The notes below the pieces were generated by a model. That model ran no database searches. It saw nothing but the letters and a program-made list of their open reading frames with translations, and was not told the origin of the DNA. 64,000 nucleotides of DNA, from NCBI RefSeq assembly GCF_009807005.1, contig NZ_WUBR01000001.1, positions 868,001 to 932,000 of the forward strand, written 5' to 3'. The position numbers and the translations under genes are program-made. This document shows, in pieces, positions 42,895-51,217 of this stretch. Each line of letters opens with the position of its first letter. Positions within the stretch are counted from its first letter, which is position 1. Origin of the DNA: Aurantiacibacter rhizosphaerae. Its GTDB lineage: Bacteria > Pseudomonadota > Alphaproteobacteria > Sphingomonadales > Sphingomonadaceae.

Positions 42895-44250
42895 TCACTC
42901 GGCCTCATCCGTGAAATCGACCCGCTGAAGCTTGTGGCGAATCATCTTCTCGTAAAGCGTCTTTCGTGACACGCCCAGCTCCTCATAGCTGGCTTTCAGA
43001 TTGCCGCGGTGGCGGATCAGCGTATCGACAATGGCATCGCGCTCCGCCGCTTCCATGCGCGCCTGCAGGCTTTCGCGCGGCTGGCATGAATCCTCGCTAT
43101 CGTCGGGTTTCTCGATGCCGACGAAATACAGCTCGGCAAGGTTGCGCAGCTCTCTCACGTTTCCGGGCCATTCGCGCTGCGCCAGCGTGCCGAGGTAATC
43201 GGCGGAGGGGCGGCGGTACTGATCCACGCCATGCCGCGCGGCAACGGTGCGCAGCAGGTGTTGAAACAATACGGCCACGTCTTCCGCATGGTCTCGCAGG
43301 GGCGGCATCTCCACCGTGGCGACGGCAAAGCGATACATGAGATCGGACCGGAATTCTCCGGCTTCGGTCAACGCTGCCAGAGACCGGTTGGTGGAGGTGA
43401 TGATGCGGGCATCAAGATCGATGGATTCGTTGGAGCCGACCCGTTCGAACCGGCGCGTGTCGACCAGCCGCAGAAGTTTGGTTTGCAGGGCGGGGGAGAG
43501 CGAGCCGACCTCGTCAAGATACAGCGTCCCGCCGCGCGCATGCTCCAGCTTGCCATAGCGTGCCCGGCTCGCGCCCGGAAAGGCATCAGCCTCATGCCCG
43601 AACAGCAGGTGCTCAATATTCTCCTCCGGCAGAACCGCCAGGTTTATGGCAACGAAGGGCTGGCCCGATCGCGGGGACAGATCGTGCAGCATGCGGGCGG
43701 CAAGATCCTTCCCAGTGCCTGTTTCGCCCGTCAGCAAAACGTCGAGATCGGTGGCCGCCAGCATGCGGATGCGTTCCCGCGCCTGCTGCATCAGTTCCGA
43801 GGAGCCGACCATCAGCCGGTCCAGCGCATCATTGGTGCCTTCCAGCGTATCGCGCAGATCGCGGTTTTCCAGCCGCAGCTTGCGAAACTGCAAGGCCCGC
43901 GCAACGCGTTCACGCAGAGCCTGATTGGAGAACGGCTTTTCGAGGAAATCGAAAGCGCCCTTCTGCATCGCCGCCACGGCCAGCGGCACATCGCCGTGGC
44001 CGGTCACCAGGATCACGGGCAGCGCATCGTCTATTTCCTGTATCGCTTCCAGAAACTGGATGCCGTCCATGCCGGGCATGCGGATGTCGGACACGATCAC
44101 GCCGGTAAAATCGCGCGATATCCGCTCCAGCGCCCGCTCTGCCTTGGCAAAGGCGGTGACTTCGTGCCCTGCCAGCGAAAGGCTTTCGATCGTGGTGTCG
44201 CGCACGTCCTTGTCGTCATCCACGAAAATCACGTCGGCACGGGTCGTCAT
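42895..44250 (-). CDS. dctD: C4-dicarboxylate response regulator DctD (NtrC family)
   Basis: A 451-residue sigma-54 activator. The receiver domain has D11/D12, phospho-acceptor D55 (VSDIRMPG) and K105. The AAA+ domain has Walker A GETGTGKD at 175-182 and Walker B LYLDEVGS at 243-250. The loop that touches sigma-54, normally GAFTGA, reads DAFPGA (222-227). The C-terminal Fis-type helix-turn-helix is at 415-445 (NLKASYEELGVSRKTLYEKM). It overlaps dctB by four bases and precedes dctP, whose transcription it should control. Confidence 0.94.
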   Translation of the reverse strand: MTTRADVIFVDDDKDVRDTTIESLSLAGHEVTAFAKAERALERISRDFTGVIVSDIRMPGMDGIQFLEAIQEIDDALPVILVTGHGDVPLAVAAMQKGAFDFLEKPFSNQALRERVARALQFRKLRLENRDLRDTLEGTNDALDRLMVGSSELMQQARERIRMLAATDLDVLLTGETGTGKDLAARMLHDLSPRSGQPFVAINLAVLPEENIEHLLFGHEADAFPGASRARYGKLEHARGGTLYLDEVGSLSPALQTKLLRLVDTRRFERVGSNESIDLDARIITSTNRSLAALTEAGEFRSDLMYRFAVATVEMPPLRDHAEDVAVLFQHLLRTVAARHGVDQYRRPSADYLGTLAQREWPGNVRELRNLAELYFVGIEKPDDSEDSCQPRESLQARMEAAERDAIVDTLIRHRGNLKASYEELGVSRKTLYEKMIRHKLQRVDFTDEAE

Positions 44251-46007
44251 GCAACATTCTCCTTCTGCGCCAGTGCCGGCATGGCGATGATGAACGTCGC
44301 GCCGCCGTTCTCTCCGGGACGGTAGAGCAATTCTCCGCCAAATTCCGATACGATCTTGGCCGATACGGATAGTCCAAGGCCAAGTCCTTTGCCACGCTCC
44401 TTGGTGGAGAAAAACGCCTCGAAAACGCGGGGCTCCTGCTCTTTCGAAACGCCGGGGCCGTTATCGGAGAACTGCAATTCTATCATCCCGTCCTCTCGCC
44501 GTGATCGCACTGCGATATGGCAAGGGATGTCGGCCGAAGCGCACGCATCCAGCGCATTCGCGATGAGATTGATGAAGACCTGCGACAGGCGGTTGCGCCC
44601 GCCCATGACGAAGAGGTCAGGCGCCACATCGAGATCGAAGATCGCATCCTCCTTCTGCATGCGCGGCTCCATGATGCCAAAGGCATCGTCCAGCGGCACG
44701 GACAGGGCCAGCGGATAGGAATCGGTGCGCGGCTGGCGAGAGAAGTTGAGCAGCCTTTTCGTAAGCCGGGCGATCCTGTCGGGCATATCGAGGATGGTGG
44801 AAATCTTGCTGCGCGCCAGATCATTGTCTTCACGGTCCAGATATTCATGCGCCAGCTCGGCGTTGGACCTGATGGCGGTAAGCGGCTGGTTCAATTCATG
44901 GCTGACCACGGCGGACATCTGCCCCACGGATGCGAATTTGGCGGCCTGCGTCAGTTCGATATGGGTTTCGCGCAGGTCCTTCTCGATCTTCTGGCGGCGG
45001 GCGATTTCTTCCCGCAAATGCCTGTTCGCCTCCCGCATTTCGGCGGTGCGCCGGTCCACCGTTTCTTCCAGCTCGGTCCGCATCTTGCGTTGCAGGGCCA
45101 GCCGCTCGACATAGGCGGCGCGGCGCGAAAGGATCAGCAGGGCGAGCAGGGCCAGCGCGCTGGTGCCGGTTGCGGCAAGCCAGCCCACCAGGCGAACATA
45201 TTGCACGGCATCCTCGGATGATCGCGACACGCTGAGCGTCCAGCCATTGCGCGAATTCACCAGCCGCGACTGTCGCTGGGCGAAGGGCACCTTCCTGCCG
45301 GCCTGCGGCGGTCCCGCAAATTCGTCAATCGGCCGGCCGATGGCATCGCGCCTGTTGGCAACGGCCACGATGCCGCTCCTGTCCGCAACCAGCACGGTGT
45401 CTGACTGGAGTTGCAGATATTGCTCCAGTTCGGAAAGCGGCGCGATCACGACAACGATTTCGGCTCCTGCCTCGGGCACGGTGTCCACTTCAAAGGCAAA
45501 GGCATAGCCGCGCTGGCCATTGCTCCACGTTACGAAAGACCTTCCAAGGCCGCCATTCGCGGCGGTGCGCAGGATATCAGTGCCCAGCATCGCGGTTTCG
45601 CCTTCCGGCACGGTTGAGGAGAAAGAGCCTGCCAGTAGAGTGCCGTCCGGGCGCACGATCATCGTTGCCTGCGAACCCGTGGCGCCGTTCCACCGGGTCA
45701 AGCGGGAGCCGATGGAGGCAAGGGCATCCCCGTTCAGGAAGTTCGCATCGCGAAGGGCCGGGTCTTCGGCATAGATCGCGGCCAGCGCCCAATATTGCTG
45801 CTGCCAGGCTTCCAGCGATGTTGCGTAGGTCTCGGTCGCCCGCGCCAGTTCGCGGTCAAGCTCCTCGTCAGCGCTGCGTTCCGCCAGTTGCACCGCTACC
45901 ACGGTCACCAGCGCCACCACGCCTGCAAGCACGGCAAGCCGCGCCAGCAGTTTGCGCCATATAGAACCAAGCGGCTCTCTTGATGCCAAAGGCCATCCCC
46001 TCACCAT
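44247..46007 (-). CDS. dctB: C4-dicarboxylate sensor histidine kinase DctB
   Basis: A 586-residue membrane kinase. Two helices (KLLARLAVLAGVVALVTVVAV near 20-40 and LVGWLAATGTSALALLALLIL near 285-305) flank a periplasmic Cache-type sensor domain of about 240 residues. A coiled-coil of about 60 residues (RTELEETVDRRTAEMREANRHL) follows. The H-box is VVSHELNQPLTAIRSNAE. The ATPase has NLIANALDACASA, DNGPGVS and GKGLGLGLSVSAKI. The ATG at 46007 lacks a strong ribosome site, and an upstream start would add about 56 residues, so the exact N-terminus is uncertain. Confidence 0.92.
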   Translation of the reverse strand: MVRGWPLASREPLGSIWRKLLARLAVLAGVVALVTVVAVQLAERSADEELDRELARATETYATSLEAWQQQYWALAAIYAEDPALRDANFLNGDALASIGSRLTRWNGATGSQATMIVRPDGTLLAGSFSSTVPEGETAMLGTDILRTAANGGLGRSFVTWSNGQRGYAFAFEVDTVPEAGAEIVVVIAPLSELEQYLQLQSDTVLVADRSGIVAVANRRDAIGRPIDEFAGPPQAGRKVPFAQRQSRLVNSRNGWTLSVSRSSEDAVQYVRLVGWLAATGTSALALLALLILSRRAAYVERLALQRKMRTELEETVDRRTAEMREANRHLREEIARRQKIEKDLRETHIELTQAAKFASVGQMSAVVSHELNQPLTAIRSNAELAHEYLDREDNDLARSKISTILDMPDRIARLTKRLLNFSRQPRTDSYPLALSVPLDDAFGIMEPRMQKEDAIFDLDVAPDLFVMGGRNRLSQVFINLIANALDACASADIPCHIAVRSRREDGMIELQFSDNGPGVSKEQEPRVFEAFFSTKERGKGLGLGLSVSAKIVSEFGGELLYRPGENGGATFIIAMPALAQKENVA

Positions 46008-46093
46008 GGACGGCACTGCGCCCTGTGGTGGACATAGCCCGGTAAACGGCCAGCTGTCGATTGCCGCATCCGGCGAAAGTGATGCGGGATAGT

Positions 46094-46132
46094 GGCGCCG
46101 ATCGGTTTTGTTGTTTTCTTCCGATCGGCGCC
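46094..46132 (-). repeat. 12-bp hairpin between porin and dctB
   Basis: GGCGCCGATCGG at 46094-46105 and CCGATCGGCGCC at 46121-46132 form a perfect stem around a T-rich 15-base loop (plus-strand sense). No T-run follows the stem on either strand, so termination is doubtful. It may reduce readthrough from the porin into dctBD or protect the porin message. Confidence 0.65.
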
Positions 46133-46174
46133 CGGTGCCGCCAGTTGTCGGCGGTGTACGACCCCAGCGAGGCA

Positions 46175-47305
46175 TTAGAAATCGTAGCGGACGCCAAGCT
46201 CCATCTGCGACATGCTGTCACCGCTGGAAGATGAGGGCGCGCGAAGCGGATCATTGTCGAGCTTTTCGTACCCCAGCCACAGCCGTGCATCGCGCGAGAT
46301 ATGGCGCACATATTCGATCTTGTAGGAGTTCACGTCGCCCGAAACGTCGCATGAATCGACGGCGTAGCGACCGTGGATCTGGTTATCCCCCGTGCGATAG
46401 CTGGCATAGGCGCCGGTGGCACTGCGCGATTCACCGGGGCAGTTCGGAATGCCATCGACCCGGCCTTCCGTTGCAGCATCGCGCAGGCGGATGGTGCCGG
46501 TGGACCCGCGATAGATGTCGAAATCGTCGTTTTGGCGGTGGTGGTAGGCTGAAAGCGTCAGGCCCTTGGCCGGATAGACCCAGCCGCGCACGCCCAGGAG
46601 GGTGCCCTTGTCGGTGCCCTGGTTGTCCTTGATCGCGGCGACCTGGATCTTGGCGATATCGAAATCATATTCGGCACCGATCTGGAACTGGTCGAAGCTG
46701 TCGCCGTCCTGCTGCTCCATCTGCACGCCTGCGCCCACGGTCAGCCCGCCGGTGGAATAGTAATATTGCAGCATGTCATCATCGCGGATGGTGCCAAGCC
46801 GAACCGAATCCAGCCCGTCCCCGAAATAGGAACTGCGCACGAAGCGGTGGAAGACGATTGTCTGGGAGCCATAATAGAGGCTGCCGTATTTTTCCGATTG
46901 CACGCCGACATAGCCCAGGCGCAATGTCGGATCGCCGTTCTGTTGCAGATCCACCAGGTTATCGGCGCGCAGGCCGTATTCCACCGTGGCCACCAGCGCC
47001 ACGCCGTCTCCGATACGCTTCTTGGCATTCACGCCCACGCGGCTGAGGAAGTCGCGGCCGTTGATCGCATCATCATCCGTCCCGGCGTCGACATAGTCCA
47101 GGCCGATGCGGATGGAGCCATAGAAGTCCACCTTGAACTCATCGTCGAGCGGCACGACTGGGTCCGCGACCTCGTCCAGCGTTTCCGATGTGGCGGCGCC
47201 TTGCGTTGCGGAGGGCAGGGTCTGCGCTGAGGCACCTTGTGCAATGCCGCAAAAGGCCACGCCGCACATTACAGCCGCGGTTGCGGCACGAAGCTTGATC
47301 ATCAT
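46175..47305 (-). CDS. Outer membrane porin
   Basis: A 376-residue general-porin-like barrel. After a signal peptide (KLRAATAAVMCGVAFCGIAQGASAQ) come strands typical of Gram-negative porins: DFYGSIRIGLDYV, VALVATVEYGLRADN, GYVGVQSEKYGSLYYGSQ and the C-terminal aromatic end MELGVRYDF. The start ATG 47305 has GGGAGAGAA directly upstream; a second ATG follows it. It precedes dctBD and probably supplies C4-dicarboxylates across the outer membrane. A site resembling those upstream of dctP occurs at 47426-47434. Confidence 0.9.
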   Translation of the reverse strand: MMIKLRAATAAVMCGVAFCGIAQGASAQTLPSATQGAATSETLDEVADPVVPLDDEFKVDFYGSIRIGLDYVDAGTDDDAINGRDFLSRVGVNAKKRIGDGVALVATVEYGLRADNLVDLQQNGDPTLRLGYVGVQSEKYGSLYYGSQTIVFHRFVRSSYFGDGLDSVRLGTIRDDDMLQYYYSTGGLTVGAGVQMEQQDGDSFDQFQIGAEYDFDIAKIQVAAIKDNQGTDKGTLLGVRGWVYPAKGLTLSAYHHRQNDDFDIYRGSTGTIRLRDAATEGRVDGIPNCPGESRSATGAYASYRTGDNQIHGRYAVDSCDVSGDVNSYKIEYVRHISRDARLWLGYEKLDNDPLRAPSSSSGDSMSQMELGVRYDF

Positions 47306-47694
47306 TTCTCTCCCAATGTTTTTGTTTTGACGAGAGGGACAGAAGGACAGGAACACCGTCCCGACAATCGCGAAACTGGCACCGCGACGCAGAAAATTGC
47401 GATGATCAGCGGCGGGGTTTCGCAAGGGTTACACGGCGCACTGTTTGGGCGTGTTATTCGCGTAGCAGAGCGCATCGCGGAGGCCGCACCAGAGGGTGAA
47501 GGGGCGGCAGATCGTCAGGAGCAGGCGCGGGCAGCATTGCGATTCGCAAGGCGCCGATCGCCCGATGTCGGCACTATCAGAGCACATACAAAGCCGCTGT
47601 TTCATCGTCTGCCACTCATCGCCAAACGCAGGCGAGAAGACGGTGCAGATCGTATCTGATGGTGCCGAAATGCCGACCCGCGCATTGCAACAGC
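47306..47694. other. Intergenic region upstream of porin and UVR protein
   Basis: About 390 bases without a convincing gene. On the minus strand it holds a GTGTAACCC (47434-47426) that resembles the half-sites near dctP, and a weak -24/-12-like CGGTGCCAGTTTCGCG (47384-47369) with correct GG/GC spacing. Short reading frames in the right half have no family match I can recognise. Confidence 0.45.
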
Positions 47695-47967
47695 ATGGCA
47701 CATACCATCGAAGACCTTCAGCGCGAGATGGAGCTTGCGGCAAGTGAACTCGATTTCGAGAAGGCAAAGCAGATCCGCGACCGTATCAACCTGATCAGGG
47801 GCGGGGCGTCTGCCGCAGAGGCGGAGCAGGCCGACACCTCAGACCTGACGCGCCAGCGACCGGGCGCAATGGGACTTGGCACGAACCGCCAGCAGCCCAT
47901 TCGACCGGCAGGATGGAAACCGCCGCAAAAGCCCGATCCGATGACGTCGGGCCGAAAGCGTAAATAG
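47695..47967 (+). CDS. UvrB/UvrC-motif protein
   Basis: A 90-residue protein. Residues 3-37 form the UVR helical hairpin (IEDLQREMELAASELDFEKA, KQIRDRINLIRGG) used by UvrB and UvrC to contact each other. The rest is Gly/Pro/Arg-rich and ends GRKRK. Small free-standing UVR proteins of this size are common in alphaproteobacteria, and their role is unknown. No strong ribosome site precedes the ATG at 47695. The stop is about 180 bases ahead of the PEP-CTERM gene. Confidence 0.85.
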   Translation: MAHTIEDLQREMELAASELDFEKAKQIRDRINLIRGGASAAEAEQADTSDLTRQRPGAMGLGTNRQQPIRPAGWKPPQKPDPMTSGRKRK

Positions 47968-48092
47968 GGGGCGCAATCACCGCGGGTGCGCAAATCTGCA
48001 TTCGCGGTCACTGCGAAGACGCGTCGGGAATTTTGACAAGTTAATCCCGCGACTGCCGTCATTAACCATCGTGTGTCGCGGATTTCAGGGAC

Positions 48093-48108
48093 TGGCACGA
48101 AGATTGCG
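48093..48108 (+). promoter_or_regulatory. Sigma-54 promoter of the PEP-CTERM gene
   Basis: TGGCACGAAGATTGCG matches the -24/-12 consensus TGGCAC-N5-TTGC at every defined position, ending 40 bases before the GTG start at 48149. The transcript would start near 48119. Several PEP-CTERM genes in other species are controlled by sigma-54 with the PrsK/PrsR pair, which is not in this window. Confidence 0.88.
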
Positions 48109-48148
48109 TAATTCTCGGTATCCAAATTTTTTGAGGGTACTTGGGATC

Positions 48149-48889
48149 GTGAACAAACTTACCACCGCAGTACTGGCCTGTGCTGCCCTGGCCTATGCAA
48201 CACCGGCCGCTGCCGGACCGATCACGATGGACAGCAGCGATATCGACTCCAGCTTCACCATCGATTTCGATGGCTTTGCCAACAATTCCACAAACACGGT
48301 GGACGGGCTTTCCGGCTCCATTACCTTCACGCTCGAGGAAATCACCAGCGGGACCTACACCTTCGGTTACAAGGTGGACAACACCAGCAGCGACGGCGTT
48401 GCCTCCAAGATCTCCAGCTTCGCATTCAACGTCGATCCCGATATCGTGGGCGCCTCCTCCGATGGCGCATACAACTACAGCTTCGTAACCGATGGCCGCG
48501 CCAGCGATCCGTCATATCCCAACCAGGTTGGCGCGGTGGATGTCTGCTTCAAGGCGGCAAACAGCGGGTCCTGCTCCAACTCCAGCGGCGTTTCCGAAGG
48601 GTCTACGGGCAGCGGATCGCTTTCCCTGTTCTTCGGTTCCTCGCCCAGCGAAATTACGCTGAGCGACTTTTTCGTGCGCTATCAGGGTATCAGCGGTGCG
48701 GGCGATGTCACCTCTGCCAGCGGGCAGCAGGTTACATCCTCCACCACCGGCGGATCGAGCAGCGGAACGCAGGTTCCCGCGCCCGGCATGGTCTGGATCC
48801 TGGGCCTCGTCCTGCTGGGTCTTGGTTTCCTGCGCCGCCCCGGTCGCTGGAATGCCAGCGATTTGGGCGGCAAACCGGCGTTCGCCTGA
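48149..48889 (+). CDS. Cistern-family PEP-CTERM protein
   Basis: A 246-residue exported protein. A signal peptide (KLTTAVLACAALAYATPAAA) is followed by a Ser/Thr/Gly/Asp-rich beta domain, with CFKAANSGSC a likely disulfide pair. The C-terminal sorting signal is V-P-A-P-G, a hydrophobic helix (VWILGLVLLGLGFL) and RRPGR, the VPxP form of PEP-CTERM recognised by an exosortase. The GTG start at 48149 is preceded by GGGA and a GAGGG; its location relative to the sigma-54 promoter supports it. Such proteins are probably part of extracellular polysaccharide matrix or cell-surface structures. Confidence 0.85.
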   Translation: MNKLTTAVLACAALAYATPAAAGPITMDSSDIDSSFTIDFDGFANNSTNTVDGLSGSITFTLEEITSGTYTFGYKVDNTSSDGVASKISSFAFNVDPDIVGASSDGAYNYSFVTDGRASDPSYPNQVGAVDVCFKAANSGSCSNSSGVSEGSTGSGSLSLFFGSSPSEITLSDFFVRYQGISGAGDVTSASGQQVTSSTTGGSSSGTQVPAPGMVWILGLVLLGLGFLRRPGRWNASDLGGKPAFA

Positions 48890-48923
48890 TCCTCTACTCA
48901 GCGGCCAGGTGCCGGAGGGTCGA

Positions 48924-50444
48924 CTAGCTGCGCTTTCGGGCCTGTTTCAGATGCTCTGCAATATCGGCATTGTCCGGCGCCAGCCGGGCCGCCTTCTCCA
49001 GCAATTGCAGGCCGCGGGCGCGGTCTTGCCCGCTCTGCACCATCAGCCAGCCTGCTGTGTCGATAACGCTGGCGTTATCAGGCGCCAGCTTTAACGCGGC
49101 GCGCGCATGGCTCAGCGCCTGCGCAGTCTGGCCTGTGCGGCTTTTCGCATAGGCAATATTGTTCAGCACCATGGCGTTGGAATCGCCGGTCCACCTGCGC
49201 AATTGCTCATAGGCGGCGATCGCGGCGGGCCAGCGCTGGGCGCGCATATCCGCATCGGCTTGCGCCAGCAGCGCGGCGATGCGTCTTTCGGGCGGAGCAT
49301 TGGCAAAGGCGGCAGCCACCTGGCCAGCGCGGCCCGTCCGATCCGCAGCCTTGCGGTACAGCGCAATGTCACCCGGCGTGCCGTTTGCGCTGATCGCCAG
49401 CGGACCGATGGTGTCGAACGCCGCGCCCGCATCGCCCAATGCCATCTGCGCATCGGCCAGCGCGCGGCGGGCCTCCACCGCCTGCGGAGAGCGGCGCACG
49501 ATTGCCGTCAGCTTGGGCAGTGCCTGCTCCGGCAAATCCAGCTCCAGCAGGGAGCGGGCGTACAGCTGTTGCGTGCGAGTATCTTCGCTGTCCTCGATAG
49601 GTTGCAGCAGGGTGCGCACCCTCGTCCAGTCTCCATCATCGGCGGCAAGGCGGGCCTGCAGATAGATCACGTCAGGATCGTTCGGCATGCGGCGCGCAGC
49701 GTCTGACACCAGATCGCGCGCGTCCTGCATTTTGCCCATGTCGCCCAGCATTCCGATCCGGCCCAGCAGGGCTGCGCGGGATTCTGGCCATGAGGCGTGG
49801 GCCTGCTCGTAATATTTCAGCGCCTGCGGATACGCACCTGCGGTCTGCGCAATATCTGCGCTGGCCAGCAGCGGGTCCAGCCCATCGGGATCGGCCTCAA
49901 GCGCCTGCCGGGCAAGCGAGCGGGCACGCGATAGATCGCCATTCAAGGCTGCGAACCGCGCGTAATCGGCATAAAGGCGGGAGCGATCGCCATCAGCATC
50001 AAGCCCGCGATAAAACGCATCCCTCGCAGCATCGCTTTCACCAAGTCCGATATAGGCAAGGGCCGCAATACGAAGCCCGTTGGCGGTGGCCAGGGCCTCT
50101 CCAGCGGCGGCTGCGCTGGCAAGTGCGCCCTGGATGATGAAGGCTTCGGCCAGCAATTCCTGGTGATCGGCCGGACGTATGCCAAGCCCGTCCATCCGGG
50201 TAAGCGTTGCTTCTGCACCCACACCGTCTCCCAGCATCAGCTGGGTGCGCACCAGCAATTCCAGCGCCTGCGGATCGTTTTCATCCGCTTGCAGCAAGGT
50301 GCCAAGATCGAGGCGCGTTGCACTGAAGCGGTGCTCCTCAAACGCCTGCTGCGCCCGCGCCAGGCGCTCTTCTGGCGAGACATCGCACCCTGTCAGCATG
50401 AGTGCCAGGGCGCTTGCAGAAATCAGATGGAGGACACGTCGCAT
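48924..50444 (-). CDS. TPR-repeat lipoprotein
   Basis: A 506-residue protein with a lipobox (LALMLTGC, Cys 20) and about 12 tetratricopeptide-like helix pairs. Recurrent motifs include LLASADIAQTAGAYPQALKYYEQA and AALKLAPDNASVIDTAGWLMV. The C-terminal repeats are the most regular. TPR lipoproteins often accompany exosortase/PEP-CTERM systems, and this one converges on the cistern gene, but it is shorter than PrsT, so I do not use that name. It probably scaffolds a protein complex at the periplasmic face of a membrane. Confidence 0.8.
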   Translation of the reverse strand: MRRVLHLISASALALMLTGCDVSPEERLARAQQAFEEHRFSATRLDLGTLLQADENDPQALELLVRTQLMLGDGVGAEATLTRMDGLGIRPADHQELLAEAFIIQGALASAAAAGEALATANGLRIAALAYIGLGESDAARDAFYRGLDADGDRSRLYADYARFAALNGDLSRARSLARQALEADPDGLDPLLASADIAQTAGAYPQALKYYEQAHASWPESRAALLGRIGMLGDMGKMQDARDLVSDAARRMPNDPDVIYLQARLAADDGDWTRVRTLLQPIEDSEDTRTQQLYARSLLELDLPEQALPKLTAIVRRSPQAVEARRALADAQMALGDAGAAFDTIGPLAISANGTPGDIALYRKAADRTGRAGQVAAAFANAPPERRIAALLAQADADMRAQRWPAAIAAYEQLRRWTGDSNAMVLNNIAYAKSRTGQTAQALSHARAALKLAPDNASVIDTAGWLMVQSGQDRARGLQLLEKAARLAPDNADIAEHLKQARKRS

Positions 50445-50554
50445 GCTCGCGCATCTAGTGCGGCGAAGTTTAGGATAGGTGTACGTTGGCGTGCGGGTGG
50501 CGGTTTATCCGGCGAGAGGTGAGGGGGTGCTGGACTGGCTGGGAGCGCCCACAG

Positions 50555-51067
50555 CTATGGTTGATTTTCGATCAGCGGATCGATCAACTCGTCGAGAAAA
50601 AGGGCAAGCAACATGGTCTGGTTGGAGACCTGTGCCTTGTTGTAGATCTGGCTGAGTTGCGAGCGCACCGTGCCCTCTGCGCTGCCACGCAGCCTGGCAA
50701 TTTCCGGAATGGTAGCGCCCTTGATTGCGAAGAGCGCAACGTCGCGTTCCGACCCCGTCAGGTTCCATTGTTCGAACCGCAGCCTGATGAGATCGGCCAT
50801 CGCCCCGCGCGCCACGTTCAGCGCTGCCTCATTGCGCTGGGCATCGGCCAACAGCACCCGTGTGTAGCGAGCGCCCATTATGGTGCCCGCCAGCAGGGCG
50901 ACCGCAACCGCGCATTCCATGATCGCCTCGATCTCAAGGCCCGAGCGCAGCTGCGCTGCTATGTCATCAATGCCATCTGCCAGAAAATAGAGCGCGGCCA
51001 AGCCTTGCAGGATAACCAGCGCACCAACTGTAAGCGCGCTGCGGCGCGGCGACTGGCCTGCTTTCAT
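50555..51067 (-). CDS. LuxR-type regulator with two membrane helices
   Basis: A 170-residue protein. Two hydrophobic segments lie at about 12-32 (SALTVGALVILQGLAALYFLA) and 48-68, connected by a short acidic loop. The C-terminal 75 residues form a GerE/LuxR helix-turn-helix: LTGSERDVALFAIKGATIPEIARLRGSAEGTVRSQLSQIYNKA. There is no receiver domain. This places the DNA-binding domain on the cytoplasmic side of a membrane anchor. It is divergent from the COG4705 membrane protein gene, so that operon is a possible target. The start ATG 51067 is the best fit; upstream reading frames are not gene-like. Confidence 0.82.
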   Translation of the reverse strand: MKAGQSPRRSALTVGALVILQGLAALYFLADGIDDIAAQLRSGLEIEAIMECAVAVALLAGTIMGARYTRVLLADAQRNEAALNVARGAMADLIRLRFEQWNLTGSERDVALFAIKGATIPEIARLRGSAEGTVRSQLSQIYNKAQVSNQTMLLALFLDELIDPLIENQP

Positions 51068-51217
51068 GTGTCTGCCGTTCACTCCGATTCTCCCTAAGCA
51101 GCCGCTCAACAGTCGCCGCCTAAGCAGGTGCTTATGGATTTTGCGACAGTTGCGTTCGATTAAATCGCCGAACCCGAAGGCAAACCTGAAGCCGGGCAAT
51201 CGATTGGAGCACATCTG

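Noticed and set aside
47378-47392. TGGCACCGCGACGCA on the plus strand as a sigma-54 promoter
   Set aside because: The -24 half is perfect but the GC is one base too close, and no gene starts at a suitable distance on that strand.
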